The translations under genes were made by a program, and so were the position numbers. A DNA stretch of 64,000 nucleotides from Vibrio syngnathi (GTDB lineage: Bacteria; Pseudomonadota; Gammaproteobacteria; Enterobacterales; Vibrionaceae). The stretch is from NCBI RefSeq assembly GCF_002119525.1, contig NZ_CP017916.1, positions 1,116,001 through 1,180,000 on the forward strand, read 5' to 3'. Numbering within the stretch: position 1 is the first letter of the stretch; every line of letters begins with the position of its first letter. Positions 10,776 to 20,971 of the stretch are shown here, one piece after another. Under the pieces are notes generated by a model, which saw nothing but the letters and a program-made list of their open reading frames with translations, was not told the origin of the DNA and did no database searches.

Positions 10776-13049
10776 ATGCTAAATAAAGAATTAGAGACGA
10801 GTTTAAATGGCGCATTTTCTCGTGCGCGAGACAAGCGACATGAATTCATGACTGTCGAACACCTCCTACTAGCATTATTAGAAAATGATGCGGCCAAGGA
10901 AGCGCTCCAAGCTTGTCAGGCTGATCTCGATGCTCTTCGCAATGAGCTCGATATTTTTATCGACCAAACGACCCCACTTATCCCTGAAAGCGACGAGACT
11001 CGTGAAACCCAGCCCACGCTAAGTTTTCAACGAGTACTTCAGCGCGCTGTTTTTCATGTTCAATCTTCAGGTCGCAGTGAAGTAACAGGTGCAAATGTAC
11101 TTGTGGCTATTTTTAGTGAGCAAGAGTCTCATGCGGCGTATCTTCTTAAGAAAAACGACATTAGCCGCTTAGACATAGTGAACTTCATTTCACACGGTAT
11201 TACCAAAGGCAGTAATGAAGGCGATAGCGGTTCATCTCCTGATTCATTTGGTGGTGCAGAGAATGCCGAAGAAGCTAACTCAGAAGATCGTCTAGAAAAT
11301 TTTGCGACCAACCTTAACGAAGTAGCGAAGCAAGGTAACATTGACCCACTAATCGGTCGTGATAAAGAGTTAGAACGTACCGTTCAAGTTCTGTGTCGTC
11401 GTCGTAAGAACAACCCTCTGTTAGTGGGAGAGGCGGGTGTGGGTAAAACTGCTATCGCTGAAGGTCTTGCATGGCGCATCGTTGAAGGCCAAGTACCTGA
11501 AATTATTCAGAGCAGCGTGATTTACTCTTTGGATATTGGTTCACTGCTTGCGGGAACAAAATATCGTGGTGACTTTGAGAAACGCTTTAAAGGGATTCTC
11601 AAGCAACTAGAGAAAGAAGAAGACGCTATCCTGTTCATTGATGAGATCCATACCATTATTGGTGCAGGTGCAGCATCGGGTGGCCAGGTGGATGCAGCAA
11701 ACCTAATTAAACCGTTATTAAGCAGCGGAAAATTACGTTGCATCGGTTCAACGACATACCAAGAGTACAGCAGTATTTTTGAAAAGGAGCGTGCTTTAGC
11801 TCGTCGTTTCCAGAAAATTGATATTATCGAACCATCGCTAGACGATACAACCAAGATTTTGATTGGTTTGAAGCCAAAATACGAAGCTCACCACGAAGTG
11901 CGTTACACCAATAAAGCGTTGCGTGCTGCAGTGGAATTATCAGCTAAGTACATTAATGAACGTCACCTTCCTGATAAGGCAATTGACGTGATTGATGAAG
12001 CCGGCGCTCGTAGTCGTTTGGCGCCAGCAAGCCGTCGTAAAAAAACGGTAAGCGTGGCTGACATTGAGTCAATGGTTGCGAAAATGGCTCGTATTCCTGA
12101 AAAATCAGTATCATCTTCAGACAAAGATACGCTGCAGAAACTGGATGACCGCATGAAAATGTTGGTATTCGGACAAGACCCAGCGATCGATGTATTGAGT
12201 GAAGCCATTAAGCTAACTCGTGCAGGATTGGGTGCAGACAATAAACCTGTTGGTTCATTCCTATTCGCTGGTCCTACTGGTGTAGGTAAAACAGAGGTGA
12301 CTGTACAGCTGTCTAAGTTGATGGGTATTGAACTGTTGCGCTTTGACATGTCTGAGTACGGTGAGCGTCACTCTGTGAGTCGTTTGATCGGTGCTCCTCC
12401 TGGTTATGTTGGTTATGATCAAGGTGGTCTGTTGACCGATGCTGTCATCAAGAACCCACACTCTGTTGTGCTACTTGATGAGATCGAGAAGGCTCACCCA
12501 GATATCTTCAACTTGTTATTACAGGTGATGGACAACGGCACGCTAACCGACAACAACGGTCGTAAAGCGGATTTCCGTAATGTGATCCTAGTGATGACGA
12601 CCAACGCTGGTGTTGCTGAAACCGAGAAGAAATCGATCGGTTTGATCCAACAAGATCATGCGCCAGATGCGATGGGCGAAATCAAGAAGGTATTTACTCC
12701 TGAGTTCCGTAACCGTCTTGATAATATCATCTGGTTCAATAGCCTTGATCCAAGTGTGATAAGCCAAGTTGTTGATAAGTTCATTGTTGAACTTCAGGTC
12801 CAACTGGACGCTCGTGGCGTATCTTTAGAGGTTTCTGAGGATGCTCGTCATTGGTTAGCTGAAAGAGGCTATGACAAGACCATGGGCGCTCGTCCGATGG
12901 GACGAGTGATTCAAGAGAAGCTTAAAAAGCCTCTTGCTAATGAATTACTGTTTGGTAGTTTGGTTGACGGCGGTACGGTTAAAGTATCCCTGATAAAAGA
13001 CGATCTAGATTTCATCTATGTTGGTGCTAAAGAAGAGGTTATGCATTAA
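10776..13049 (+). CDS. clpA: ATP-dependent Clp protease ATP-binding subunit ClpA
   Basis: A 757-residue Hsp100 unfoldase that works with ClpP. It has an N-domain (about 1-140), then an acidic linker, AAA+ D1 with Walker A GEAGVGKT (218-225) and Walker B ILFIDE (285-290), and AAA+ D2 with Walker A GPTGVGKT (499-506) and [10 protein letters not shown] (566-575). The ClpP-docking IGL loop is at about 621-623. There is no ClpB-type coiled-coil middle domain. A clear AGGAGG ribosome-binding site precedes the ATG. It forms an operon with clpS and is followed by a weak terminator and a 15-copy heptamer repeat. Confidence 0.97.
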   Translation: MLNKELETSLNGAFSRARDKRHEFMTVEHLLLALLENDAAKEALQACQADLDALRNELDIFIDQTTPLIPESDETRETQPTLSFQRVLQRAVFHVQSSGRSEVTGANVLVAIFSEQESHAAYLLKKNDISRLDIVNFISHGITKGSNEGDSGSSPDSFGGAENAEEANSEDRLENFATNLNEVAKQGNIDPLIGRDKELERTVQVLCRRRKNNPLLVGEAGVGKTAIAEGLAWRIVEGQVPEIIQSSVIYSLDIGSLLAGTKYRGDFEKRFKGILKQLEKEEDAILFIDEIHTIIGAGAASGGQVDAANLIKPLLSSGKLRCIGSTTYQEYSSIFEKERALARRFQKIDIIEPSLDDTTKILIGLKPKYEAHHEVRYTNKALRAAVELSAKYINERHLPDKAIDVIDEAGARSRLAPASRRKKTVSVADIESMVAKMARIPEKSVSSSDKDTLQKLDDRMKMLVFGQDPAIDVLSEAIKLTRAGLGADNKPVGSFLFAGPTGVGKTEVTVQLSKLMGIELLRFDMSEYGERHSVSRLIGAPPGYVGYDQGGLLTDAVIKNPHSVVLLDEIEKAHPDIFNLLLQVMDNGTLTDNNGRKADFRNVILVMTTNAGVAETEKKSIGLIQQDHAPDAMGEIKKVFTPEFRNRLDNIIWFNSLDPSVISQVVDKFIVELQVQLDARGVSLEVSEDARHWLAERGYDKTMGARPMGRVIQEKLKKPLANELLFGSLVDGGTVKVSLIKDDLDFIYVGAKEEVMH

Positions 13050-13120
13050 GCCTATTTCTTAACAGCTTAAGCTGTTGCTGACTGCTTATTGAGAGCGCGG
13101 TACAGCTAATCACGATAATA

Positions 13121-13149
13121 AACGCATGACTTCGGTTGTGCGTTTTTTT
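13121..13149 (+). terminator. Probable terminator of clpA
   Basis: Stem ACGCA / TGCGT around a TTCG-containing loop, followed by seven T. The stem is short, so it is moderately convincing. Confidence 0.65.
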
Positions 13150-13154
13150 ATGCT

Positions 13155-13262
<108 letters not shown>

Positions 13263-13301
13263 TAGGTTGGTGTTGTTGGAGTGGTAAAAAGTTCAGGCGA
13301 T

Positions 13302-13331
13302 AAAAAACGGAGCCTTAAGGGCTCCGCTTCT
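13302..13331 (-). terminator. Terminator of infA
   Basis: Stem CGGAGCC / GGCTCCG with a short loop. On the minus strand it is followed by six T. It starts about 20 bases past the infA stop. Confidence 0.88.
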
Positions 13332-13353
13332 TATCGTATTCGGTAATTAAAAA

Positions 13354-13572
<219 letters not shown>

Positions 13573-13653
13573 CTAATCCTCTTTCGAAATTTGGCGGTTT
13601 TCAACGGCTTGATTGTGCCGTTAAAATCAAAATATGTAAAGTTGTCGCGTATT

Positions 13654-14352
13654 CTACCCTCGCCACCGCTGATTTACTAGCCTTTGATGACGTTGAAATC
13701 GTACTTTATAGTTCATCGCAGGGCATTCATCGATTTGATAACCCAAATATAACCATTGTTTTTGTTCTTTCTGGGCATGTTGGATCTGGAATAGAACGCC
13801 AAGAGTTCCCATGGAAATGTCGATATCAGGGTCGAAGAAGGTATAAAACGCGCTCGTACAGTGAGACATGATGTCTGTAACGGCAATGCCGACTAACTGC
13901 CCCTCATCATAGATGTGCATGAACTTTGTAGCAAGCCATTCATTTTTAGAAAAATGCAGAAACTCTTCTTTCTTCGGTGGATACATGGTTCCCGAACGGT
14001 GGCGAGCGGTGATATAGCGGCTATACAAGTCAAACCAGTTGTCATCCATTTCATCTTTCAGCTCCCAACGCAGCGCTTTGGCCTTGTTGAGTATTCGTCG
14101 TTGGCTCTTGGAAAACTTGACCTCGGGAATTGATAGTCGAATCGCTTGGCACGATGAGCAATTATCGCAATGTGGTTTATAAATGGTTGTTCCACTGCGG
14201 CGAAATCCATTCGCAAGTAGAACTTCATAGTTATCTGCGGTGTGCATGTGTTCATCAAGCGTGACTGCCACTCTTTCTTCTAGATGGGGTAAGTAACTGC
14301 AAGCGTGATTGTCTGTTAATCCAATTCTGATTTGTTGTAAATCTGGATTCAT
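13654..14352 (-). CDS. bpt: Bacterial leucyl-transferase Bpt (aspartate/glutamate leucyltransferase)
   Basis: A 232-residue protein of the arginyltransferase (ATE) fold. Bpt attaches leucine to proteins with N-terminal Asp or Glu and so creates a primary N-degron for ClpS-ClpAP. The Cys-rich N-terminal motif HCDNCSSCQAIRL and the C-terminal WLYLGYQIDECPAMNYK are characteristic. I start it at the ATG at 14352, which shares one base with the aat stop codon (TAATG). Seven codons upstream would overlap aat. Translational coupling with aat is likely. Work on Vibrio vulnificus established this function for a homologue. Confidence 0.93.
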   Translation of the reverse strand: MNPDLQQIRIGLTDNHACSYLPHLEERVAVTLDEHMHTADNYEVLLANGFRRSGTTIYKPHCDNCSSCQAIRLSIPEVKFSKSQRRILNKAKALRWELKDEMDDNWFDLYSRYITARHRSGTMYPPKKEEFLHFSKNEWLATKFMHIYDEGQLVGIAVTDIMSHCTSAFYTFFDPDIDISMGTLGVLFQIQHAQKEQKQWLYLGYQIDECPAMNYKVRFQRHQRLVNQRWRG

Positions 14353-15062
14353 TAAGGCATTTCCTTTAGCCATTGTTTTTTAAAACATGCATCGTTAACG
14401 GACGTTTCTTTGAGTAATCGAAGAGAACTTAGGAATTCATCCCTATCAACCTCGATAGCGCCCAAGGATTCCAAGTGTGGGTTCATGACTTGGCAATCAA
14501 TGAGTTGTCCGCCGAATTGTGTAAAGTGCTCACAAAAGTACCATAGCGCAATTTTAGAGGCATTAGTCTTCAGGCTGAACATCGATTCACCGCAAAAGAC
14601 TTGGCCTCTTTGTAACCCATAAAGCCCGCCAATCAGGTCGTCATCTTGCCAAACCTCAACTGAGTGGCAGAACCCTAATGAAGCGAGTTCACGGTAGGCT
14701 GCTTGCATGTCATTGTTTAACCAAGTTTCCTCTTCGGGTCTCAGTGAAGAGCAATAACCAATTACTCTGTCCGTCGCTTGGTTGATGCTGACACGGTAAT
14801 TATGCTTTCTTTGAAATTTTTTAAGACTTTTTGATGGTTCGAATGTCTTAGGATTAAATACCGCTCGCGGTGCAGGGCTCCACCAAAGTATAGGCTCTCC
14901 TGGGCCATACCATGGAAATATACCTTGGCTATAAGCGTTCAGAATTCGTATGGGTGACAAATCACCACCGAACGCGAGTAGACCGTTGGGTTCATCAAGC
15001 GCGTCGAAGGGCGAAGGAAACTCTATACTAGTAGTATCAAGTTCGGTTAGGTATATAGTCAT
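14352..15062 (-). CDS. aat: Leucyl/phenylalanyl-tRNA--protein transferase
   Basis: A 236-residue GNAT-like transferase that adds Leu or Phe from aminoacyl-tRNA to proteins with N-terminal Arg or Lys, making ClpS-recognised N-degrons. The family signature GIFPWYGPGEPILWWSPAPRAVF begins at about residue 48, and GGLYGLQRGQVFCGESMFS lies near 145-163. It is the first gene of the aat-bpt pair and lies 54 bases from the divergent glycine-zipper gene, so both promoters are compact. Confidence 0.96.
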   Translation of the reverse strand: MTIYLTELDTTSIEFPSPFDALDEPNGLLAFGGDLSPIRILNAYSQGIFPWYGPGEPILWWSPAPRAVFNPKTFEPSKSLKKFQRKHNYRVSINQATDRVIGYCSSLRPEEETWLNNDMQAAYRELASLGFCHSVEVWQDDDLIGGLYGLQRGQVFCGESMFSLKTNASKIALWYFCEHFTQFGGQLIDCQVMNPHLESLGAIEVDRDEFLSSLRLLKETSVNDACFKKQWLKEMP

Positions 15063-15115
15063 AAGTACCGCATTACAGATTAATCACTGACCAAGAGGTC
15101 TTTAGGAGTTTTACC

Positions 15116-15571
15116 ATGAAGAAGTTGCTTTGGATTTTACTTGTTTTGCCCATGTTGGCAAATGCAGCTTACAACAGAAACCAAGCCAGACCAGTGAATG
15201 AGGTCGTTTACGGTGAGGTTGATACGGTCAGGTACATTACCCAACAGGAGATCGTAGAGTCTAAAGCGAATGGTTGGGAAACCTTGTTGGGTGCGGCAAT
15301 TGGTGGTTTGGTTGGTAATCAATTTGGTGGCGGCACAGGAAAAGAAGTCGCAACGGCGGTTGGTGCTGTAGCGGGGGCGGGGATCGCTCGTAATCGCGGT
15401 AATACGCAATATCGGGTGGAATATAAACTCGTTGAATTATTGGTTAAAACCAAGGATGACAAACTGGTTAACATCATTCAAGACGTTGACAATTCGATGT
15501 TGTTCAATAGAGGTGATGATGTGCGGATTCTCTATTTTTCAGATAGCGTTCGAGTCGATCTAGCGTACTAG
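15116..15571 (+). CDS. Glycine-zipper 2TM domain protein, secreted
   Basis: A 151-residue protein with a signal peptide of about 18 residues (MKKLLWILLV..., cleavage near ANA-A) and no lipobox. The segment GWETLLGAAIGGLVGNQFGG and its continuation to about residue 95 form a glycine-zipper pair, as in the Rickettsia 17-kDa antigen/SlyB family (Glycine zipper 2TM). The C-terminal 55 residues are a small beta-rich domain (YRVEYKLVEL...). Such proteins associate with the outer membrane, but this one has no assigned function. It is divergent from aat, with a strong GGAG site before the ATG. Confidence 0.78.
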   Translation: MKKLLWILLVLPMLANAAYNRNQARPVNEVVYGEVDTVRYITQQEIVESKANGWETLLGAAIGGLVGNQFGGGTGKEVATAVGAVAGAGIARNRGNTQYRVEYKLVELLVKTKDDKLVNIIQDVDNSMLFNRGDDVRILYFSDSVRVDLAY

Positions 15572-15733
15572 TATATAAATATGTTTGGTTGGCTAATTAA
15601 TCGCCTTTATCGAGGGGATTAGCTCTGGAGTTCGTTGGAAAAGTTCGTTAGTCTGCAAGTACGAAGAATTATTCATCACCCGAAAATAAATACGCGCCAG
15701 TGACTTCGGGTGGTACAAGGACTATAAGAACTA

Positions 15734-17014
15734 ATGGAAAGCCTTACGTTACAACCAATTCAGAAAGTGAGCGGGGAAGTTAACCTACCTGGCTCAAAAA
15801 GTGTTTCTAATCGTGCGCTTCTTTTGGCTGCACTTTCAACGGGAACAACTCGCCTAACAAACTTACTAGACAGTGATGACATTCGTCATATGTTGAATGC
15901 ATTAACACAGTTAGGTGTTGATTATCAGTTGTCTGCAGACAAAACGGTTTGTGAAGTGACTGGTGTTGGTGGTGCATTCTCAAGTGACAAAGCCCTAGAG
16001 CTTTTCTTAGGTAACGCGGGTACAGCAATGCGTCCATTGGCTGCTGCACTTTGTTTAGGTCGCGGTGAATACGTTCTTACTGGCGAGCCTCGCATGAAAG
16101 AGCGACCAATCGGTCACTTAGTGACTGCACTGCAAGAAGCCGGCGCCGACGTTGAATACCTAGAAAACGAAAATTACCCACCATTGAAGATCACGGGTAC
16201 TGGCCTTAAAAGCGGTACGGTTTCAATCGATGGTTCTATCTCTAGTCAATTCTTGACGGCATTTTTGATGGCTGCACCTTTAGCTGAAGGCGAAGTGACC
16301 ATCAAAATCGAAGGTGAATTGGTTTCTAAGCCTTACATCGATATTACGCTGCATATCATGAAGCAATTTGGTGTGGATGTTATCAACAATGACTACCAAG
16401 AATTTGTGATTCCAACTGGGCAATCTTACATAGCACCCGGTGATTTCTTGGTTGAAGGTGATGCATCATCTGCGTCATATTTCCTTGCAGCCGCTGCTAT
16501 CAAAGGTGGCGAGATTAAAGTGACAGGTATTGGCAAAAACAGTATCCAAGGTGATATCCAATTCGCTGATGCACTTGAGAAAATGGGTGCTGAAATCGAG
16601 TGGGGTGATGACTACGTTATCTCTCGTTGTGGTGAGCTAAAAGGCATTGATATGGACTATAACCATATTCCAGATGCGGCGATGACAATTGCGACAACGG
16701 CTTTGTTTGCTAAGGGAACAACCGCAATCCGCAATGTTTACAACTGGCGTGTGAAAGAGACGGATCGCTTAGCGGCAATGGCAACAGAGCTTCGTAAAGT
16801 CGGCGCTGAAGTCGAAGAGGGTGAAGACTACATCATTGTTAACCCTGTTACTCAACTGACACATGCGGCGATCGATACCTATGATGATCACCGTATGGCG
16901 ATGTGTTTCTCGTTGGTTGCTTTGAGTGACACCCCGGTGACGATCAATGATCCAGGTTGTACATCAAAGACATTCCCTGACTACTTCGATAAGCTGAAAA
17001 TGCTGAGTCTATAA
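15734..17014 (+). CDS. aroA: 3-phosphoshikimate 1-carboxyvinyltransferase (EPSP synthase)
   Basis: This 426-residue class I EPSP synthase transfers enolpyruvyl from PEP to shikimate-3-phosphate, the sixth step of the shikimate pathway. [17 protein letters not shown] holds the catalytic Lys at 22, [10 protein letters not shown] (92-101) is the class I PEP-site motif, and [11 protein letters not shown] and DDHRMAM are in the C-terminal half. It stands alone here, without serC, and has a leader of about 160 bases. The last codons and the stop lie in a 17-bp unit that is repeated twice more downstream. Confidence 0.97.
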   Translation: MESLTLQPIQKVSGEVNLPGSKSVSNRALLLAALSTGTTRLTNLLDSDDIRHMLNALTQLGVDYQLSADKTVCEVTGVGGAFSSDKALELFLGNAGTAMRPLAAALCLGRGEYVLTGEPRMKERPIGHLVTALQEAGADVEYLENENYPPLKITGTGLKSGTVSIDGSISSQFLTAFLMAAPLAEGEVTIKIEGELVSKPYIDITLHIMKQFGVDVINNDYQEFVIPTGQSYIAPGDFLVEGDASSASYFLAAAAIKGGEIKVTGIGKNSIQGDIQFADALEKMGAEIEWGDDYVISRCGELKGIDMDYNHIPDAAMTIATTALFAKGTTAIRNVYNWRVKETDRLAAMATELRKVGAEVEEGEDYIIVNPVTQLTHAAIDTYDDHRMAMCFSLVALSDTPVTINDPGCTSKTFPDYFDKLKMLSL

Positions 17015-17048
17015 AAATACTAAGTCTATAAAAATGATAAGTATATAA
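16998..17048. repeat. 17-bp triplication spanning the aroA stop codon
   Basis: Three adjacent 17-bp units (16998-17014, 17015-17031, 17032-17048) share the pattern AAAT..T.AGT.TATAA. The first contains the end of aroA and its TAA. The second and third lie outside the gene and each also ends in TATAA. Confidence 0.88.
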
Positions 17049-17060
17049 AGGTCCAGGAAC

Positions 17061-17091
17061 AAAAAAGCTTGCCTAGATGGCAAGCTTTTTA
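17061..17091. terminator. Bidirectional terminator aroA / yciN
   Basis: A perfect 12-bp stem AAAAAGCTTGCC / GGCAAGCTTTTT with a five-base loop. It serves convergent aroA and yciN. Confidence 0.92.
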
Positions 17092-17092
17092 A

Positions 17093-17338
17093 TTATTGCT
17101 GAATTGTAAATTCTTTCGAAAGGTGATGCGCCAAGTACTTAAACATGTTAAATACCGCGGTTGTATTTTCTGTCGGCATTCCATTGTTGTCTAAGAAGTA
17201 TTCACCTTTGAAAATGAGCACATCGTCTTTTTCTACTACGCTGTTTGCGCGCATGCCTTCAATGTAGTCATCATGTGATTGGATAATTTGGTTTGCGATA
17301 AGCAGTAAATCAAATTCTGCTATTACTTTCTTTGTCAT
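17093..17338 (-). CDS. yciN: YciN family protein (DUF2498)
   Basis: An 81-residue soluble protein that matches E. coli YciN: GEYFLDNNGMPTENTTAVFN and KYLAHHLS align with [20 protein letters not shown] and KHLAHVLS as I recall them. Its function is unknown. The position next to topA is the same as in E. coli and supports the call. It is transcribed divergently from topA and shares a terminator with aroA. Confidence 0.9.
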   Translation of the reverse strand: MTKKVIAEFDLLLIANQIIQSHDDYIEGMRANSVVEKDDVLIFKGEYFLDNNGMPTENTTAVFNMFKYLAHHLSKEFTIQQ

Positions 17339-17777
17339 GAGTTTATCTCTGATAACTGAATATAACGTTGAGTTTATGGTGTCGAACTAGAAATTCAATG
17401 ATTTCACAACCGATTAAGAGAGTCTTTTCAAACATCCACAATTTATTTTGTGATTTATGACAAAAATAATTGAATGGGGCTCGCGTTAGATTCGCTGACA
17501 AGCTTAGTATGAGCGCGTTTAGACGTAATGCCTGATGAATAGGCTCTTGCAAGTATTCTTAGTGAGTACTTTATAGCTTCTTTATATTGTGACTCTTTTC
17601 TCTATGAGTCGTCGAATTGTCGAGCGATCAGATCCAATTTTGAAAAAAGCGGTTGATCTTCTAGTAATCTCGCACAATAGTAAAAAAAGAAGCAATGAAT
17701 TTAGAATATCATGCGTAAAAGCCCACAAGCTAAATTGTTGGTGCTGAAGCATCGTGATTAAGGACGTTAGAGTCAAT
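17339..17777. other. Divergent intergenic region yciN / topA
   Basis: About 440 bases. Two frames of 69 and 87 codons on the minus strand lack ribosome-binding sites and protein-like composition, and I do not call them. A topA promoter candidate lies at 17653-17681. Confidence 0.5.
17653..17681 (+). promoter_or_regulatory. Possible sigma-70 promoter of topA
   Basis: TTGATC (17653-17658) and AATAGT (17676-17681) are separated by 17 bases, giving a leader of about 90 nucleotides. Supercoiling control is known for topA in E. coli, but the sequence does not show it here. Confidence 0.4.
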
Positions 17778-20408
17778 ATGGGTAAATCGCTCGTTATAGT
17801 GGAGTCGCCAGCCAAGGCTAAAACTATCAATAAATATCTTGGCAAAGACTTTGTCGTTAAGTCGAGTGTAGGTCACGTTCGTGATTTACCAACGGCGGGT
17901 CAAAGTACTGGTCAAAAGGCTGCTGCAGTTTCAACCAAGGGTATGAGCCCAGAAGATAAAGCTCGTATCAAGAAAGAAAAAGATCGCAAAGCTCTGATTA
18001 AAAAGATGGGTATCAACCCATATCAAGAGTGGGAAGCGAACTACCAAATTCTACCTGGTAAAGAAAAAGTCGTTGCTGAATTGCAAAAACTGGCTGAGAA
18101 CGCAGACCATGTTTATCTCGCAACCGATTTGGACCGCGAAGGAGAAGCTATCGCATGGCACCTTCGTGAGATCATCGGTGGTGATGAAACGCGATACAAA
18201 CGAGTGGTTTTTAACGAAATCACTAAAAATGCTATTCAGCAAGCTTTCGAAACTCCAGGTGAGCTAAATATCGACGGCGTAAACGCACAACAAGCACGAC
18301 GTTTTATGGACCGTGTTGTTGGCTTTATGGTGTCACCACTGCTTTGGAAAAAAGTAGCACGAGGCCTATCCGCTGGCCGTGTTCAATCTGTAGCTGTAAA
18401 ACTACTGGTTGAACGTGAGCGCGAGATCAACGCTTTTATCCCTGAAGAGTTCTGGGATGTGCATGCTGATACCAAAACGGCAGAGAAAACAGATTTCAGA
18501 CTGCAAGTTGCTCAAAAAGACGGTGTTGCGTTTAAACCTGATAATGAAGCGCAAACACAAGCTGCAGTAAGCGTTTTAGAAAAAGCGCAATACGAAGTAT
18601 GTAAACGTGAAGACCGCCCAACTAAGAGTAAGCCGTCTGCACCTTACATCACGTCGACTCTGCAACAAGCGGCGAGTACACGTCTTGGTTACGGCGTAAA
18701 GAAAACCATGATGTTGGCTCAACGTTTGTATGAAGCGGGTTACATCACTTATATGCGTACTGACTCAACCAACTTGAGTTCAGAAGCTGTAGAAGCCGCA
18801 CGTGAATACATTGGTTCTGAGTTTGGCGCACAATACCTTCCACCGAAGGCGCTTGTATACGGCAGCAAAGAGGGCGCACAAGAGGCTCACGAAGCGATTC
18901 GTCCTTCAAGTGTCGATGTTAAGTCAGAAGACCTAAACGGCGTAGACGCAGACGCACACAAGCTTTACTCGCTGATTTGGAATCAATTTGTTGCATGTCA
19001 AATGACACCTGCGCAGTACGATTCAACGACGGTAAGCGTTAAAGCTGATGAGTACACGTTAAAAGCGAAAGGTCGTATTCTTAAATTTGATGGTTGGACT
19101 CGCGTTCAACGTCCAATGGGTAAAAATGAAGATACGATTCTTCCTGCTGTACAGGTTGGTGAAAAGCTAGACCTAATCGCATTAGACCCTAAACAGCACT
19201 TCACTAAGCCGCCGGCCCGTTTTACTGAAGCTGCGCTAGTTAAAGAGCTTGAGAAGCGTGGTATTGGTCGCCCTTCAACGTACGCATCAATCATCTCTAC
19301 GATTCAAGACCGTGGTTATGTAAAAGTTGAACAGCGTCGTTTCTATGCTGAGAAGATGGGTGAAATTGTTACTGACCGTCTAGATGGCAGTTTCAATGAT
19401 CTAATGAACTATGACTTTACGGCTCGTATGGAGCAGAAGTTAGACCAAATTGCAGAAGGCGAAGCAAGCTGGAAAGGCGTGCTAGATAACTTCTTCGAAG
19501 ACTTTACTGGCGATTTGGAAAAAGCGGATTTAGACGAAGACGCTGGTGGCATGAAGCCAAATCATATCGTAGAAACCGATATTGAGTGTCCAACTTGTAG
19601 CCGTAAAATGGGTATTCGTACGGCTTCGACAGGCGTATTCCTGGGTTGTTCTGGTTATGCACTTCCACCAAAAGAGCGTTGTAAGACAACAATCAACCTT
19701 GGTGATGAAGAAGGTATTATCAACGTTCTTGAAGAAGACGTTGAAACCGCAGCACTTCGAGCGAAAAAGCGTTGTCCGATTTGTGAAACGGCAATGGATG
19801 CTTATCTGATAGATGATAAGCGTAAGATGCACGTGTGTGGTAACAACCCTAACTGTGAAGGTTATGTGGTTGAACACGGCGAATTCAAAGTGAAAGGCTA
19901 TGATGGTCCGCTTGTTGAGTGTGACAAATGTAGTTCTGACATGGTTTTGAAGAATGGTCGTTTCGGTAAATACATGGACTGTACGAGTGAAGATTGTAAG
20001 AACACTCGTAAGATTCTGAAGAATGGCGAAGTAGCGCCACCTAAAGAAGACCCAGTGCATTTCCCTGAACTCCCATGTGAAAATTCAGATGCATACTTCG
20101 TACTTCGTGATGGGGCTTCTGGTTTGTTTATGGCCGCGAGTAATTTCCCTAAATCACGTGAAACACGTGCACCATTAGTGGAAGAACTGGTTCGTTTTAA
20201 AGACCGTATTTCACCTAAATTCCAGTATCTGACATCAGCACCGGTTGCTGATCCTGATGGCAAGCCGACAGTCGTTCGTTTTAGTCGTAAGACAAAAGAA
20301 AACTACGTTCGTACCGAAGTGGACGGTAAACCTTCAGGTTGGACCGCTTTGTACATCGACGGTAAGTGGGAAGTTACGGATAAACGTAAAAAGCCTAAAG
20401 AGAAGTAA
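17778..20408 (+). CDS. topA: DNA topoisomerase I (type IA)
   Basis: This 876-residue enzyme relaxes negative supercoils. I start it at [17 protein letters not shown] (17778) rather than eight codons upstream. The TOPRIM acidic motif [10 protein letters not shown] is at about 115-124, and the active-site Tyr in ITYMRTDS is at about 325. Three C-terminal zinc ribbons follow (CPTC...C...C, CPIC...C...C, CDKC...C...C), then a basic tail ending DKRKKPKEK, which is the usual E. coli-like domain order. It is followed by its own terminator. The E. coli neighbour cysB is not present here. Confidence 0.97.
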   Translation: MGKSLVIVESPAKAKTINKYLGKDFVVKSSVGHVRDLPTAGQSTGQKAAAVSTKGMSPEDKARIKKEKDRKALIKKMGINPYQEWEANYQILPGKEKVVAELQKLAENADHVYLATDLDREGEAIAWHLREIIGGDETRYKRVVFNEITKNAIQQAFETPGELNIDGVNAQQARRFMDRVVGFMVSPLLWKKVARGLSAGRVQSVAVKLLVEREREINAFIPEEFWDVHADTKTAEKTDFRLQVAQKDGVAFKPDNEAQTQAAVSVLEKAQYEVCKREDRPTKSKPSAPYITSTLQQAASTRLGYGVKKTMMLAQRLYEAGYITYMRTDSTNLSSEAVEAAREYIGSEFGAQYLPPKALVYGSKEGAQEAHEAIRPSSVDVKSEDLNGVDADAHKLYSLIWNQFVACQMTPAQYDSTTVSVKADEYTLKAKGRILKFDGWTRVQRPMGKNEDTILPAVQVGEKLDLIALDPKQHFTKPPARFTEAALVKELEKRGIGRPSTYASIISTIQDRGYVKVEQRRFYAEKMGEIVTDRLDGSFNDLMNYDFTARMEQKLDQIAEGEASWKGVLDNFFEDFTGDLEKADLDEDAGGMKPNHIVETDIECPTCSRKMGIRTASTGVFLGCSGYALPPKERCKTTINLGDEEGIINVLEEDVETAALRAKKRCPICETAMDAYLIDDKRKMHVCGNNPNCEGYVVEHGEFKVKGYDGPLVECDKCSSDMVLKNGRFGKYMDCTSEDCKNTRKILKNGEVAPPKEDPVHFPELPCENSDAYFVLRDGASGLFMAASNFPKSRETRAPLVEELVRFKDRISPKFQYLTSAPVADPDGKPTVVRFSRKTKENYVRTEVDGKPSGWTALYIDGKWEVTDKRKKPKEK

Positions 20409-20452
20409 CTGAATGTGTGACCCGATCTGATATGGGTTGGCATTTTATTGAT

Positions 20453-20482
20453 GAAAAAGCAGCCATTAGGCTGCTTTTTTTG
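20453..20482 (+). terminator. Terminator of topA
   Basis: Stem AAGCAGCC / GGCTGCTT with an ATTA loop, then a run of T. Confidence 0.9.
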
Positions 20483-20895
20483 ATCTAAATATGACTAATT
20501 ATGCTGTCTCTCGATCGTCGGCCTTACCTGTGTCTATTTGTTAAATTCAGGTCATGAAATAAATGAAATGGATAATAATCTTTAATTATGCAACTTTAAC
20601 GAGAATGTAACTTAATTCAAATATTGTAACTCAAAGATCAGTGTTTAGTTGTATACCTGATGTGTGACGGGTGTTAATGTAATGTTTCGCCCGAACGGTG
20701 TAGTGTGAGCTGCTTTAAGTCTTAGGAAAGCAATCAGCTTACATAGCACAGAATGGCGTATTAAAAATTGAAATCGACCGAAAAGTCGATAACGTATATA
20801 AAACCAAGTGCAAAGAATAGTGCACGCATAACAACGTTTGGCTTAGGATATTGTCACTGTATGTGAATGAATATTCGTTAAGTACCGAAATAAGT

Positions 20896-20966
20896 GTTAG
20901 TGCTCATCCCCCAGAGGAAGACACCTCTACGAGTACTGACATCGACAAGCTATAGATATATGGAGA
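20896..20966 (+). promoter_or_regulatory. glgC leader with stem-loop and two GGA motifs (possible CsrA target)
   Basis: GTTAGTGCTC (20896-20905) can pair with GAGTACTGAC (20931-20940), and AGAGG with CCTCT inside. A GGA lies at the top of this hairpin at 20916-20918. A second, ATATGGAGA, overlaps the ribosome-binding site at 20962-20964. E. coli glgC is the classic CsrA-repressed leader with the same layout. This is inference from motif and context. Confidence 0.4.
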
Positions 20967-20971
20967 ATAAA

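Larger units (their letters stand above)
20409..20971. other. Intergenic region topA / glgC
   Basis: About 560 bases holding the topA terminator, then an AT-rich stretch without a convincing ORF, then the glgC leader. The frame open from 20894 into glgC overlaps the leader hairpin and ribosome-binding site, so it is not counted as glgC sequence. Confidence 0.55.

Noticed and set aside
17582..17845. 87-codon minus-strand frame overlapping the topA start
   Set aside because: It overlaps the conserved TopA N-terminus, has no ribosome-binding site and its product (Ser/Thr/Leu-rich, no family motif) does not look real.
19530..20060. 176-codon minus-strand frame within topA
   Set aside because: It lies fully opposite the TopA zinc ribbons, which are clearly conserved. 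The product has an odd Thr/Phe composition and no motif.
20894..20971. N-terminal extension of GlgC
   Set aside because: It would be translated through the leader hairpin and the ribosome-binding site, and the family starts at MAGVLGMILAGG.
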